From contig OX369277.1 of NCBI GenBank assembly GCA_947284805.1, forward strand, positions 6,572,001 through 6,636,000: 64,000 nt of DNA, read 5' to 3'. Both the position numbers and the translations under genes were made by a program. Positions 34,801 through 45,149 of this stretch are shown here, piece by piece (position 1 is the stretch's first letter; every line of letters starts with the position of its first letter). This DNA comes from Coleophora flavipennella (taxonomy: Eukaryota; Arthropoda; Insecta; Lepidoptera; Coleophoridae). A model generated the notes under the pieces. It was not told the origin of the DNA. It did no database searches and worked only from the letters and a program-made list of their open reading frames with translations.

Positions 34801-37800
34801 AAGTTATTAATGCCTTGGTGGCCATAGTTACTTCAACAAACACATTTTCACCCTGGGGATTGATTACAGTGTACCAAGCGTGCATGGAGGGCGAAAATCA
34901 GCTGTCCAGATCCTTTTGAACTGCAGAGAGTTAGCAGCCTACAGAGCCGAAGGACACTCCCGGAATTCGTCTGCACCCGCTGTTACTGAACTTCTTGGAA
35001 ATCATATTTAAATATAAACATCATACAAACTCACCCAAAACACTGCCGATTCTGAGATTGGAGCTGGAGTGCAGCACGTAGTCAGACAGCAGCGCTAGGG
35101 CAGGGTCGCACTCGTTGCGTACGCCGCAGTTGACTAAGCCCAGCGCCAGCAGCGCGCCTGCCTTGATGTGCTCGTCGGCGGTGTAAAGGTACTTGTCGAT
35201 GGGCGTGAGCCCGCCGTCCACATCCCATAGGTGGATCATGCCGAGCGATGCCGCGGCAGATAGCATGCCTACAGAATACAATAAACAAATTTTATTTTAA
35301 CCAATTGCCGATAGCTGTTAATTACTTGACAATGCAAGTTGTGAGACACCAGCTACTAGTGTTTGCAATCCGGAAAACAGGATTCGGTAACTTTACCAAT
35401 GCGGTAATCCGGCGGATCCTGTATCTCTACCGGATCCGGTATCTTTGCCTGATCCGTTCACTAGATCCGGTAAAAAATACATGACTCCGATTTTTTTGAA
35501 AAGTTCTCGCGATTTTGCTTGGGTAGATACATAAATGGGTGCTGCGTGTGCGTGTGAGTCGTTCGACGATGACCCATCCGTTCGCGTCTGCCACATTCTA
35601 CCGCGTCATGCAAACCGTGTTTAGATGGCTGCCAAATGCGGAAAGGGTTGTCGTTTGACTTGCTCAACTAAACAAATGTTTGATTTGTTATTTTTTGTCG
35701 CTGTTTTGTTTTTAAAATTACAAATGCTAGTCCAGCAAAAAAGCGAAAATCTATACTAAAAATACCAAAAACGAGAAAGATTTCGAGAAAGTACTAAAAA
35801 TGGAAATTAATGCAAACGAAAGTGAAGGAGTTTGATGATAATACTTGTCTTTTATTCATGACTATTTATTGACAATGAACCCGAAAAATAACAATTAAGC
35901 TGAAAGGGCCTTTTCGGTTGCTGGCTATATTTGTAACTCTATAAGAAGTCCACTGGCAGATGACACAATTAACATTTTATTGGTTTCCTAAAATACTTTT
36001 TAAAAAACTATTTTTTTTATTTAAACTGCTATACATTTAAAGTTTAAAATGAAGTATATTAAAATTGAGAACATGTTTTAATTAAACTCGTTATTGTGAT
36101 AGGATATTGTGCCATTCATATGAATGAGACTTTTTAGCTCGTCTAAATTACCTAATTATTGTGATCTCAGTTGATAAATGTTGATTTAGTTAGAATCATT
36201 TTTTGTATAAACTTTTTAATACACTCACTTGATTATCTTTTATACAGTTGATTTTGGAACAAAAAGGAAAAAAGATAATGTAACCAGTCCCGCCGGATTT
36301 GCTTGGTGTGAAATGAAACGACCAGATTGTAATTGGTGCTGGATTGCCATCCCTACCAGATACACTCTGTCAAAGTGTAAAGGCTCCTCTACACGATGGG
36401 CTCTCATGGCCATTGCTCGAGAAAGGGGGGACAACACTATTGATTAAATGAGTACATACATACCACGATTGGCTCACATGGCCATTGCTCGAGCAAGGGG
36501 GACAGCACTATTGATTAAATGAGGACATACATACACCTTCACACTTCTTACCTATAGCTCTGTTCCTCTTGCTTGCCCATAATGGCCCATCAAGTATAGG
36601 CGCCTTAAAAGGATTATCAGTATAACACAACTAGTAAATGTAGTAGTATCAACTGTATGTATTTTGTTAATTTATTGACCAGCAGGACAGACCACCAGAA
36701 GGCATTTTCAATTAAAGGAAATCAGCAATAGTCAATTAAATTCATTTAAAAAAACAAGGGAGAGTAGCTGAAGCAATGATTGGTGCATGTACATGGTTGA
36801 ATTTCAATGAAGTGGCAGTGAACAGTTAATAGCGCCACATGATTAGGGGGGATATAACTAGCACACATTTTGAATCAAAAATACATGAGACATATAAATA
36901 AACCAAGGGAATAATTAATTACCATGATCCTTGTTTTTGTACATCCACTTGTTGCCATCCTCAGTGGTGACGAGTTTGTCACGTCCAAAGCCAGCGTTGA
37001 CGAAGGCGTTGACGAACGTCGCCGATAGGTTCTGCCTGGCTGAGTCTACAGGGTGCTCTGCAAGAAGGGAGGGCCGCAGGGCTGACCCAGCAGACTCTAG
37101 CCATGTCTTGTACACTTCCTCTGGGGTCTTGGGTTCCATGATGTCAAGCTGTAAATAAAAGGAATACAAGATTTATTGACACAATTAATTAAAATAATGT
37201 AAGATAGGTAGGCTCTCATATATTTACCTCTCTACCCAAACTTAGGAAATGATCATTGATGTGTGCATTGAGAAGAATAGTACGAAGATCCTCATCATCA
37301 ATTTCTAGTGGAATATATTGACGGGCCAACATGTAGCACAGCTGTTTCTTTAGTAAGCTGTTGAAGAAAACAATCAAATTATTTTAGTGTACTAAAAAGG
37401 CCATACACAAAGTATAACTAAACAGTATTTATTTCTTACGGATCAGTGCATGCATTGAAGACTTCCTCACACTTGGCTTTGTCATGCAACTGCATGGCAA
37501 CCAGCATTGCACGAGGGTACTCTCCAAAACGAAGGTAAGTGTCCAGCACACCCTGTAGTATTTGTGTAGATTCCGGCTCAACAACGTAACTGGCACAACT
37601 GCAAGATAAATAGAAAAAGTCTAATGAGTCTTATGCATTATCCCAGTATAAAATGGGTGTATACCAAAAGAATAAGAAACAAAATTTTGTCCTGCCAATA
37701 CACCATAGAGAGAATATCCTAAAATAAGGAAGAATACTGCGTGGGAGGACTGACTTTCGAGAACTTTACTACCCCAAAGGCCATCTGTTCTACGAGCTAT

Positions 37801-40271
37801 GTGCCCTGCCCACTGCCACTTCAATTTAGTGATTTTGTGAGTGTGGTGAACGCGGTGGACCGACGACCTGGTGAAGATCGCGGGAAGCCATTGGATGCGG
37901 GCAGCGCAGGACCGGTCATCGAGAAAATCTTTGGGGAGGCCTTTGTCCAGCAGTGGACGTTTTTCGGCTGATATGATAAAGGAGAAAAGAAAAATTGTAG
38001 ACATTCAAAAGAAAACTAATGTAACAGACGCCCTTCATCAGTCTAAGACAAAAATAAAGATGGGGACACATAGCGAGATACTAGGACAAAAAAGATGAAC
38101 ACAAAAAAAAAGTGGAAGTCCTAACCGGCAAGAGGAGTGTAGGTCGACAAAGAAAAAAAAATGGGTGGATGATATCAAGAACAGAGCAGGAGAGGAATGG
38201 ATGAAAATTGCCATAAACCGGGACCAATGATTCAAGCTGGAGGAGTCTTTTTACCCAAGGACTACACACCAGCAACAAATAAATAAAATTTTATTTTTTC
38301 AGTTAAATATTTTATTTTTAAATGTGTAGAAAAATAAAGCTTTATATCTCAAAACAAATACTCATTTTAAAGCATTTTTAATATTTTATACACTAGCAGC
38401 TCTGTGTGTATCTCACTGCACTTTCGTTCATTAATTTTTAGGGTTCCATACACCAAACAGATGACCAATGGGACCCTATTACTAAACCTCCGCTGTCTGT
38501 CCGTTCGTCAGCGGGCTGTATTTCATGAAAAAATTAGAAAAACTGAAATAATTATGGGGATCTCCATACAAAAAAATATTAGAAGTATTTTTAATTTAGC
38601 TCCATCGTAAAAACGGTCATACAGACAAGTGTGAAACTTGGTGTGATTATAGTACTAATACTGACATAAAACAACAAATAATAAAAATTGGCAAAGTGTA
38701 AGTTGTACTCGCGCTTTCTATTAGGTCTCCTCTTTTCCATCTCTGTTCCAGTATTGTGAGATTCAGTTCTAGGAGGCATTCTTTATAAGACATATTTTAT
38801 TAGTTTAGATTAGATGTCTAGACTCATAAGATCATTTGTTTGTTTTCTATATTGTTAAATTCATATAACATAAAAAACACAGAACATATAATACAAAGGC
38901 CGACTTGTCCCTTATGGGATCTCTTCCAGTCAATCTAAGCATCCTTTTATCAGTTTACTGTGTTACTTACCCAATTAAATAGAGGCACACCCTTGGGTAG
39001 TTGCTCTGATCCATGTGCTGTGTAAGCAGGTCCAAACGGTCAATCTCCATCAGTAGGTCACAAGCCTGGATCTCAGCAGAGTGCTGCATGTCAAATGTTA
39101 CCACGTCGCGGACCAATGCCAGAAGGGTCTCCATGTTATCAACATTCCACTCTTCAGCAATCTCACCTTCTAATTGCCTGTAGAAAAAATGTTCAGTAGT
39201 AACTTAAGCTGGATTAGATGTAAATAATATTTAATGATTAATTTAAAATAAATTTCCTCTAAATATTTTTTTCTAAAACTCAAAATAAAGTTTTCATCCA
39301 TACCTGACATATTCATGGCCCCAGTCACCTACATTTGACATAGTACCTAAAAGGCAGTATCTAAGACACTCCCTTTTTTCAGTAGCATCCTGGTATGAGA
39401 AAAAAAATGTTTAGCATCAATAGCACTTCAGTAGACCATAAGGTAAATTCATAATGGCAAAAAACCATTTTCATCATACATACAACATTGACACATTAAC
39501 AACACAATGTGTATATAACACTTTGCTGTGCTCTTTTTATTTCTTGTAGTTACAGTTTTTAGAGTCATGTAATTTTTGCTTTCTAATGTTATTTTCTATT
39601 ACATTATTTGTGTTTTAGCCTACTTGAGCCGTTTTCAAATTTTGCTTTGACAAATTTAAAACCATAAATTTTAATCGATATATTATGTATTATGCTGTAA
39701 AATTTGCGAAAAATAAATAAATAAAAACACTTACAGCAGAGCCGCTTACTCCCATAGCTAACACCGAAACTACATCGGCGCAAAACTTTTTAGTTTTTTC
39801 ATCTTTTATTTTTTCATAGACTTGTTTCAATGCTGGATAATGTTCTCTCAAAAACTTAAGGGGTTTTGGTACGGACGTCATAGAAGTTGTAGACGTTCGA
39901 ATGAGATTGCTCAGCATTTGAAGAGAGGGAAAATACAGCTCAACCTCATTTCCCTGAAAAGTGCAAATATTGTAGTAAAAAATTTAGGTTAGAATAAATA
40001 ATTTAATCTCGCAATTTTTTACTTTTAGCACATTAAAATACATACCAGAAGTTTCTCTACGAGCATATTCAGCTCTTCTTGCAGTCTTTTATCCTCTTCA
40101 GACTAGAAATAAAATGAAATCAATTCGAAGTCAAATATGAGAACTAAGTAACGTTTACCACATTAAAAACATTTCTATTATAAGATATACGCGTACCAGG
40201 TCATCGCTTGGAGCCGCCACAGGTTCCGTCTTTTCTTTCTTCGGTTCCTCGGTCTTATTTTTCACCGTCAT
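22893..40271 (-). CDS. PSMD2: 26S proteasome non-ATPase regulatory subunit 2 (Rpn1)
   Basis: Rpn1 is the scaffold of the 19S base that docks ubiquitin receptors, Ubp6/USP14 and shuttle factors. Eighteen minus-strand exons keep frame throughout: 40271-40197, 40102-40046, 39953-39735, 39389-39304, 39177-38971, 37598-37440, 37357-37228, 37148-36923, 35268-35035, 34609-34461, 32856-32754, 31747-31581, 30829-30700, 30121-29961, 28773-28589, 28090-27885, 27658-27540 and 23087-22893. They sum to 2,808 bases and 935 aa, against about 908 aa in human. PC-repeat blocks are clear (GMLSAAASLGMIHLWD, HIKAGALLALGLVNCGV, EICALAAISCGLIAVGSCNGD). Residues about 605-670 form a Lys/Glu/Ser-rich linker. The end carries MQPRWLVTLDESLQPLNVSV and HTHTTPVLLSSGERAELAT, plus an extra Asn-Glu-Asp...Val-Val tail. 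The last intron holds an array of copies of the penultimate exon. Confidence 0.97.
23178..23509. mobile_element. 332-bp hAT-type MITE
   Basis: CAGCGTTTCCTAACCTTTTT at the left and CAGTGTTTCCCAACCTGTGG read inward from the right are hAT-type termini. The flanking 8-mers GACTAGAC (23170-23177) and GTATAGAC (23510-23517) match at 6 of 8 positions, consistent with an aged 8-bp target duplication. It lies in the last PSMD2 intron. Confidence 0.8.
23725..23975 (+). mobile_element. SINE family 2, headless copy
   Basis: Begins at TTGGTTGGTGGGAGG and ends GGCTTACGAATTGTAAATAA. The tRNA-like head is missing and the body matches 13540-13945 and 28260-28470. Confidence 0.75.
24048..24229 (+). repeat. 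Dispersed repeat D, left half (host of the mariner insertion)
   Basis: GTCACACCCCGGACACTGCA...GCAATCTAGAGAGCGGCAGG matches the intact copies at 32905-33115 and 62535-62768. Its right half resumes at 25186. Confidence 0.8.
24230..25185 (+). mobile_element. Mariner element, internally deleted, inserted in repeat D
   Basis: The termini CCAGGCCACTCAGAAAGTTT and CGTGGGATACTCAGAAAGTT (read inward from 25185) are flanked by TA at 24228-24229 and 25186-25187. At 956 bp it is shorter than the usual 1.3 kb. The N-terminal DNA-binding half is deleted: only KLTEAQKQARVEWCRNMI survives (from about 24390), followed by an in-frame stop. From 24484 a 164-aa frame holds the whole catalytic core: ISDESW (Asp4), HYDNAPAHSA (Asp99) and SPDLAPCDFF (Asp134), so the D34D spacing is exact. 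A stop at 24976 cuts the end. A 27-base unit repeats three times near 25035-25105. Confidence 0.93.
24484..24978 (+). pseudogene. Mariner transposase catalytic-domain remnant
   Basis: The DDE transposase of mariner cuts and joins at TA sites. This frame keeps all three catalytic aspartates with mariner spacing (94 residues, then 34) but has lost the helix-turn-helix half. It lacks a natural start and ends early at EKAV before the usual SAADWKN segment, which continues past the stop. It is non-functional as it stands. Confidence 0.9.
25288..25630. mobile_element. MITE with a 27-bp perfect terminal inverted repeat
   Basis: AAGTAACTAGTATCTCATCT...GTGGTAC at 25288-25314 is exactly inverted at 25604-25630. 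Half-sites of the same terminus occur at 5735-5760 and 54935-54960. It lies in the last PSMD2 intron. Confidence 0.75.
25895..27539 (-). repeat. Tandem array of 153/154-bp units copied from the penultimate PSMD2 exon
   Basis: The junction motif CGACTGTACATACCTGTCCG recurs at 25991, 26145, 26299, 26452, 26606, 26760, 26914, 27068, 27222 and 27375, with a variant at 27529. Each unit holds, on the minus strand, the 3' part of the exon (ATGCAGCCGCGCTGG to GTCGGACAG) and its GTATGT donor. The 5' part of the exon is altered: a net 10-base loss relative to 27658-27540, and no acceptor in the needed phase. The copies are therefore decoy-like partial exons inside the last intron. The two 153-bp units each lack one base pair in CGTCGAGCG. 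Confidence 0.93.
27540..27658 (-). CDS. PSMD2: Penultimate PSMD2 exon (functional copy)
   Basis: This exon encodes ILGKSHYLLYVLAVAMQPRW and continues to VSVRVGQ, 39 codons after two phase bases. It is the only copy with the acceptor (TTTGCGCAG) and the full 5' half, so it is the one that keeps frame with the upstream exon (phase 1, A|TT) and the downstream exon (phase 0). The array of partial copies starts immediately downstream. Confidence 0.93.
28172..28470 (+). mobile_element. SINE family 2, full-length copy
   Basis: The tRNA-like head GCCTCCGTAGCTCAGAGGCA ... GGTCGCGGGTTCGATTCCCG is followed by the GGTTGGTGGTAGGGC body and an A-rich end at 28470. It lies in a PSMD2 intron. It should not be called a tRNA gene. 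Confidence 0.85.
29265..29400 (-). mobile_element. LINE 3' end fragment
   Basis: ATATAGTCACTGTTGGATAT...GGCCTTCCCAAGGCGCGCCA is another lepidopteran LINE-type terminus, distinct from RTE copies such as 58440-58620. Confidence 0.5.
29626..29800. repeat. GTAGG/GTAGT pentamer satellite
   Basis: About 35 units of a 5-base repeat alternate between GTAGG and GTAGT on the plus strand, with a few decayed units near 29740. It is intronic in PSMD2. It is not the TTAGG insect telomere repeat. Confidence 0.85.
30408..30655 (-). mobile_element. SINE family 1 copy
   Basis: ATATCAGCTCATATACGTCC at the left end and GTCGGTTGCGTAACGGGT on the minus strand at the right end. The B box region is partly lost. 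It lies in a PSMD2 intron. Confidence 0.8.
30883..31165 (+). mobile_element. SINE family 1 copy, opposite orientation
   Basis: The head GCGTCGGTGGCTCAACCGGT is followed by a B box GGATTCAAATCC, the body AACATCGTGAGGAAACCTGC and GTCGACTAAGGCCCGATCGT. With 30408-30655 it makes an inverted SINE pair on either side of PSMD2 exon 30829-30700. Confidence 0.82.
31786..32258 (+). repeat. Dispersed repeat A copy
   Basis: ACTAGCTTTTGCCCGCGGCT to ATTTATAATATTAGTAAGGA, with the usual internal blocks. It lies in a PSMD2 intron and has no coding capacity. Confidence 0.8.
32258..32550 (-). repeat. Dispersed repeat E
   Basis: On the minus strand, GGCCAGTTCACACGGACAGC and AACCATATTAGAGGGAAAGG match 46505-46700 on the plus strand. 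Class unknown. Confidence 0.65.
32905..33115 (+). repeat. Dispersed repeat D, uninterrupted copy
   Basis: Runs from CACACCCTGGACACTGCATA through GCAATCTAGAGAGCGGCAGG to TTAGTACTAATATATATACT. It shows the sequence of the site before mariner inserted at 24230. Confidence 0.8.
33275..33590 (-). mobile_element. SINE family 2, full-length copy on the minus strand
   Basis: The tRNA-like head (CCGCCTCCGTGGCGTAATGG) starts near 33582 and the 3' end lies near 33275. It is intronic in PSMD2. Confidence 0.85.
33595..34378 (+). mobile_element. LINE 3' portion (non-LTR, decayed)
   Basis: The segment encodes, across frames, FYRIHLGECALELHELIPHS and RTKRFASSFIMRTAKEWNFL, the typical C-terminal tail of lepidopteran non-LTR reverse transcriptases, and ends in an A-rich tail at 34380. 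Frameshifts break it. It is not a host gene despite a 245-codon frame starting at 33644. Confidence 0.75.
34640..35030. other. PSMD2 intron without further features
   Basis: I see no known repeat signature or splice-consistent frame here. Confidence 0.45.
35370..35995 (+). mobile_element. hAT transposon remnant
   Basis: From about 35900 the plus frame reads AERAFSVAGYICNSIRSPLA then DDTINILLVS, the C-terminal dimerisation motif of hAT transposases. Upstream at 35370-35475 are clustered GGATCCGGTA-like short repeats that may be subterminal binding sites. The rest of the transposase is missing or decayed. It lies in a PSMD2 intron. Confidence 0.7.
36375..36605. mobile_element. hAT-like MITE with an internal duplication
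   Basis: AGGCTCCTCTACACGATGGG at the left faces AAGGCGCCTATACTTGATGG read inward from the right. The block CATGGCCATTGCTCGAG is repeated at about 72-base spacing near 36406 and 36477. Confidence 0.6.
37737..37985. mobile_element. RTE 3' end with an internal inversion
   Basis: Bases 37737-37830 read as RTE on the minus strand (TKLKWQWAGHIARRTDGLWG), whereas about 37850-37985 read as the RTE 3' terminus on the plus strand (GTCCAGCAGTGGACGTTTTT). The breakpoint is near 37835-37850. Confidence 0.75.
38040..38300 (+). mobile_element. LINE 3' end of a different family
   Basis: The plus frame reads KKKKWVDDIKNRAGEEWMKI, a reverse transcriptase tail motif, followed by an AATAAATAAAATTTT end. It lies between PSMD2 exons. 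Confidence 0.65.
38400..38790. repeat. Dispersed repeat B, two inverted halves
   Basis: GGGTTCCATACACCAAACAG, CCGCTGTCTGTCCGTTCGTC and GTGTGAAACTTGGTGTGATT belong to the same family as 44395-45060. No coding capacity. Confidence 0.6.
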
Positions 40272-40384
40272 TTTTATTTCAGCAGTGTTTTACAAATAAA
40301 ATATTTTTTACAATCAAACTACAAGCAAGATGAGTTTTATAAAATTTGAGAAGTCATGACGGCGGGCCACCGTAGTTCGTTACC

Positions 40385-40770
40385 CGTATTGTACGAGCTA
40401 ATAGATGACGTTACGTAGTTTGCAGGCTATAGATCGTGTACAAATAGTTCCAATACATCAGTCCACGAACTACGGGGTGTACACTACAGGCTGCAAACTA
40501 TCAGCCCGGGCAATAGTAGACGGACCGTGGAACACGGCCCGTATTACGTGTACTGAAGTGTTCAGGGGTGTAGTTCATGTAAAAGATTTGACCCCGTAGT
40601 CCATGGTCTACGCGAACATCAACTATAGCCCGTATTCCGCGGTACGCCATCTACAGCCTGTGCTCCGCGGTACTCAAACTACGCAGCGAGCAGCCACTTT
40701 CAAGGCTTAAGTAACCAGCCCAACAGATTGTGTACTGTAGATTACGGGGGTGTAGTTCGTGTCTCAGGAC
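40385..40770 (+). repeat. Inverted-dispersed repeat F just upstream of PSMD2
   Basis: ACGTAGTTTGCAGGCTATAG, CCAATACATCAGTCCACGAA and ATAGTAGACGGACCGTGGAA match 63410-63625 in reverse complement with roughly 85% identity by eye. It begins about 115 bases upstream of the PSMD2 ATG and therefore sits in its promoter region. Confidence 0.75.
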
Positions 40771-41318
40771 ATTGACCTTTGAGTGTTGAGTAAACGTCAC
40801 ATCCGTTGTTCTTTGAATGCGTTCATTAAAAAAAGTAATGAATTAAGGATTTTTGTCCCGTAAGTTAGTACGTTAGTCGTTATTCTTTTGCCCATTGCCT
40901 TAGATGTCATATTACTATTTTAGGTCGGATTTAAAACTTTTTGAGATAAGTAAGTTAGAAAGAACCACTAAGTTGGTGTGCAGGATTTAGAAGGGCCAAA
41001 ACGTTAAAACTACACCGATTTAGGTAGTTTCAAAGAGTAACTTTTATCTATTCTGTGAGGAGTACCATAAACATACGTAGTTAGTTACGTAGTCTTGGTT
41101 GTTCCTTTCATACAAGCAAGCACATTAGTTGCCTGCCTCTTAATGTTAAAAATTTACACTTTAAAATATATTAGTCATAACTAAAGTTGAAAGTAACGGT
41201 GTAGACCTATCTTTGGGGTTTTTGATGTGTAACATCTTTGCTCTAGCTTTCCTGCAATTTGTGGGAGTGATTTCGTGAAATGGGACGGAAATGTGTCCCA
41301 TTGTAACAGGAAGTCGCG

Positions 41319-41477
41319 TTTTTTCAGGCTTTAAAAGCGCGGAAAAGGCAAAGGTATCTATGACCACACAGCCTAGTCTGCCGTATCTTTGCCGTCCTTT
41401 TTTCAGGCTTTAAAAGCGCGGAAAAGGCAAAGGTATCTATGACCATACAGCCTAGTCTGCCGTATCTTTGCCGTCCT
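41319..41477 (+). repeat. 79-bp tandem duplication
   Basis: The block containing CAGGCTTTAAAAGCGCGGAA is present at 41325 and 41404, nearly identical, so the duplication is recent. No coding meaning is seen. Confidence 0.85.
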
Positions 41478-41734
41478 TTTATAAAGTATTTTGTCACATG
41501 TTAAACATCATATGCGAGTACTGTAGGTCTCGCTCGAATTTTTTTTCTATCGAGCCAAAGCTGCTCAATCGTGTTTCTAATAGCTTTTGACTTTAAGGAA
41601 ACTTTTATCGCCGTACGCTTGTTTTGGTTTATTCTGAGATTTTTAGCAAAATTTGTTTGTTAATTACTGAGGTACGGAATTCACCATAAGTATTTTAATA
41701 CTAAGAAGAAAGAAGGCGAAAGGCGCGTTCGCCC

Positions 41735-42225
41735 AGCTAAAACCTGTCTGGTACTCCAGCTCACCCGGCGCGGTGGATCAAGATCTATTCCATCGTTCGT
41801 AATGTCTGTTCTGCTGTGAGACATGGAAAGTGACGAAAGGGTGGACGAACAAACTGCAAGTGTTCGTTAACAAAAGCATATGGTCCATACTGATCATCTT
41901 CTGGCCGAACACAATCAGCAACGAAGGTCACTCGAAGCGCTGTCACCCAATCCCTTTAGAGCGAGAAATCGCTCAACGACAACGAGTGTGAATGGGGATA
42001 GGGACACACAGCCCAGAAAATAGGATAACTCTGCTAGGGTAACGTTGCGTTCACATGACAGATGAGCGGGAGTAGGCGGCCAGGCCGTCCGGCCCACACG
42101 TGGCAACCATCGAGCCGAACTGCTGGTAGCAGGGTTTCGCTGGAGCGTTGTAGAGGACAGTGAGGGATGGCGTCGATCCACGAAGGTCCTTTGTATGTAC
42201 CACTAGGGTACCATAGGATGACGGC
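41735..42225 (+). mobile_element. LINE reverse transcriptase C-terminal fragment
   Basis: Across frames the plus strand gives RNRSTTTSVNGDRDTQPRK and RAELLVAGFRWSVVEDSEGW, the end of a LINE frame of the kind often mis-annotated as a craniofacial-development-like protein. Several stops and shifts break it. Confidence 0.65.
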
Positions 42226-42654
42226 AACAAAAACAAAATAATAAGTACCTTAAACTCTTTTAATACCTATACAGATGCAGTAAATAAAATGTGATATTGG
42301 TGGATGACTAAAAGAAGATAAACTCACAGTCTTTGGACTGTTTATAGGTACAGTTATGCTGATTAATTACCTATGAGATGAGCAAGTCTCTTATATAGGA
42401 ATTGAGCAGGTAGGTATAAATAGGGTCCCTAGAAAGTTGATCAATTTCATTAGTAGAATCAATAAGTAGCCAAGAGGTTACATTTTTAGTTACGTATACT
42501 TACTTACCAGTCATTCTATTATAAGTAGCAGTAATTTTGTGACATCACCATGAAATGCTTGACTTCCGTTAGGTACCATAGTGTTTTTTTTTTAAATAAA
42601 ATGCAATATTTACCAGGGTATTTCTTTATTTGCAATTTTTTCATATTAAACAAG

Positions 42655-42860
42655 GTGTTTTTAGGGTTCCGTGCCATATCACGGGATGTTACTACAATGC
42701 TGTCTGTTTGTCCTCAACTTTTAAAGGGCTGGTTTTTTACCAGAATAGGTAGCCGGCTGAAATTTTCACAGAATAAGTATGTGCTATTATGGGGGGATCT
42801 ACTAGCAAATAAAAAAAATAAAGTGGAAAATTACATTTGTTTCCACCTGTTCTGTTGACT
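42655..42860 (+). repeat. Dispersed repeat B copy
   Basis: TTAGGGTTCCGTGCCATATC, CTGTCTGTTTGTCC and GGCTGAAATTTTCACAGAAT are the usual blocks of this family. Confidence 0.6.
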
Positions 42861-43079
42861 GAACGATTGGGAATTTTAATGCACATATCGTTGTTTGTAT
42901 AATTAGTTTTCATTGTAGTAAATAACTAAACAAAGGCTTAATTTAGTTTTGTAATGAGTTTGAAACTGCTCTTATTTTTTTACGTTTTTAGTATGTACAT
43001 CGAAAACTAATTAAGTACTAATTAAGTAGCTAATTAAGAACTAGCTTGTTTCAATCTGTTTAAATTAATTTCTGAATCT

Positions 43080-44385
43080 TTAAATGCTAAAATCCCAATA
43101 ATGGCAATGTTTCTTGATATGAGCAAAGCATCGGACTTTGTTCAATAAGACCAGCTACTTTCTAAGCTAGAGTCCTATGGTATAAGAGGCAGAGGTTACG
43201 ACTGGTTTAAAAGTTATTTGTCAAATAGAATACAATGTACATACAGATATTTCAAAAGTAACTTAAATAAGTGGGATTCTAACAAAGCAAAAGTACACAT
43301 CTAACTTTCGTATAAATAACTCGGGAATTCCGCAAGGTAGTAATCTAGGGCCCTTACTGTTTCTTTTATACATTAACGACCTCCCAAAAGCAATGTCTCA
43401 TAAATGTATACTTTTCGCGGACAATACAACTTTAATTATTAAATGCAAAGATAAAAAACGTATCAATTTGAAGTGGGTAGAGCCTTGGCTGATGCTGTCA
43501 AATGGTTGAAAAACAATAACCTTTACATTAATATAAATAAAACTAAGATATTACAATTTCACTCATATCAAAAAAAAACCTTTTTCTGGACATAAATTAT
43601 AATAATAGTAAAATTGACGAAACTAATGGACTTAAATTTTTAGGCATACATGTTGGCAATCATTTGAACTGGAAGGACCATATTGACTCAATTTGCAAAA
43701 GACTGAATCGGTTTGTATTCGCGTTAAGAAGACTAAGGCAAACAATCTCTATAGAAGCTGCTTTGACAGCCCACCACCGTCATGTATCGTCAGTCCTCAA
43801 TTATAGTCTCTTACTATGGGAAAATTCTGAAGATGTCGATAGAACATTTAGATTGCAAAAAAAGTGTGTACGTGCTATTAATAATGCGTGGTTTATAGAA
43901 AGTTGTAAACCCCTATTTAAAAAACTAAATATTTTACCTTTGCCGTGCATGTATATAAGAAAAGTTTGTATGTTTACAAAATCTCACCCAGAGTATTTTC
44001 AATATCTTAGAGACGTTAGATTTCGTATACCAAGGGCTTAATATACACATTGGTTACAGCAACCTCCCTGCAAAACTTAAATATATAAACAAAATATTTA
44101 TAATATGTGTTTGAAATATTTAATAAGCTTCCAGATGACATAAAACAATTACAAGGAAGTAGACTTAAGAAAAAAATAACAGAATGGCTAATGCAATACT
44201 GCTTCTATAGTATTAGTGAATATAATAAATGAACTATAATAATAAAACTAATTTACCTTTAACCTGTTAAAATTTGCATACCATCTTTATGACGGCTGAA
44301 TACATTTACAATTTTAACATTAAGATCTCCACATGTATGTATTCTGGCAAATAAAAATTTCTTTCTTTCTTTCTCTTTCTTAGCG
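43080..44385 (+). mobile_element. Decayed non-LTR retrotransposon with a mutated catalytic box
   Basis: The plus strand encodes, in shifting frames, FLDMSKASDFVQ, LESYGIRGRGYDWFKSYLSN, GIPQGSNLGPLLFLLYINDL and CILFADNTTLI. The catalytic FADD is changed to FADN. The C-terminal part (43664-44040) is a 125-codon frame with NWKDHIDSICKRLNRFVFAL. The tail ends near 44350 in a CTTTCTTTCTTT run. The same family's end is at 57480-57800. This copy is dead. Confidence 0.85.
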
Positions 44386-44394
44386 CGAGTACGA

Positions 44395-45060
44395 CTCACA
44401 TTTGGCCGATTTTTAGGGTTCTGTACCCAAAGGGTAAAAACAGGACCCTATTACTAAGACTTCACTGTCCGTCCATCTGTCTGTCACCAGGCTGTATATT
44501 TCATGAACCGTGATAGCTAGACAGTTGAAATTTTCCCAGATGATGTATTTCTGTTGCCGCTATAGCAACAAATATACTAAAAACTAGAAAAAGTTAAAAA
44601 AATAATGGGGGTCTCCATACAAAAAACGTGTTTTTTCAAACATGAAGAAACTAGCGCCATCTAGTATGATGGTACGGACGGAACCCTTTGTGTGCGGTAC
44701 TAACTCGCACTTGGCCGGGATTTATTATTTGTTGTTTTACTTCAGTATTAGTACTATAATAACCACACCAAGTTTAAGGCTTGTATGTATTACCGTTTTT
44801 ACGATAGAGCTAAATCACATATACTCCTAAAGACCTTTAAAAACACGGTTTTTGTATGGAGAACCCCCTTATTTTTTCACTTTTTAATTTTTTTTTGTAT
44901 TTGTTATTATAACGGCAACTGAAATACACATTTTGTGAAAATTTCAACTGCCTTCCTATTACTGTTCATGAAATACATACCGCTGACAGACGGAAACACA
45001 GCGGAGGGCTAGTAATAGGGTCCCGTTGGTTACCCGATGGGTGTACGGAACCCTAAAAAC
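44395..45060. repeat. Dispersed repeat B, two copies in inverted orientation
   Basis: GGGTTCTGTACCCAAAGGGT...CTGTCTGTCACCAGGC at 44418-44495 is mirrored by GGGTGTACGGAACCCT at 45039-45055. They enclose the block ACTCGCACTTGGCCGGGAT at about 44700. Confidence 0.7.
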
Positions 45061-45149
45061 GTACTTTGACATTTTAATAACATAAAATGATGCAAGTCTA
45101 GTACCTATTACATACTATTTCATTCAACCCTCATCAAGTCATCACATTA

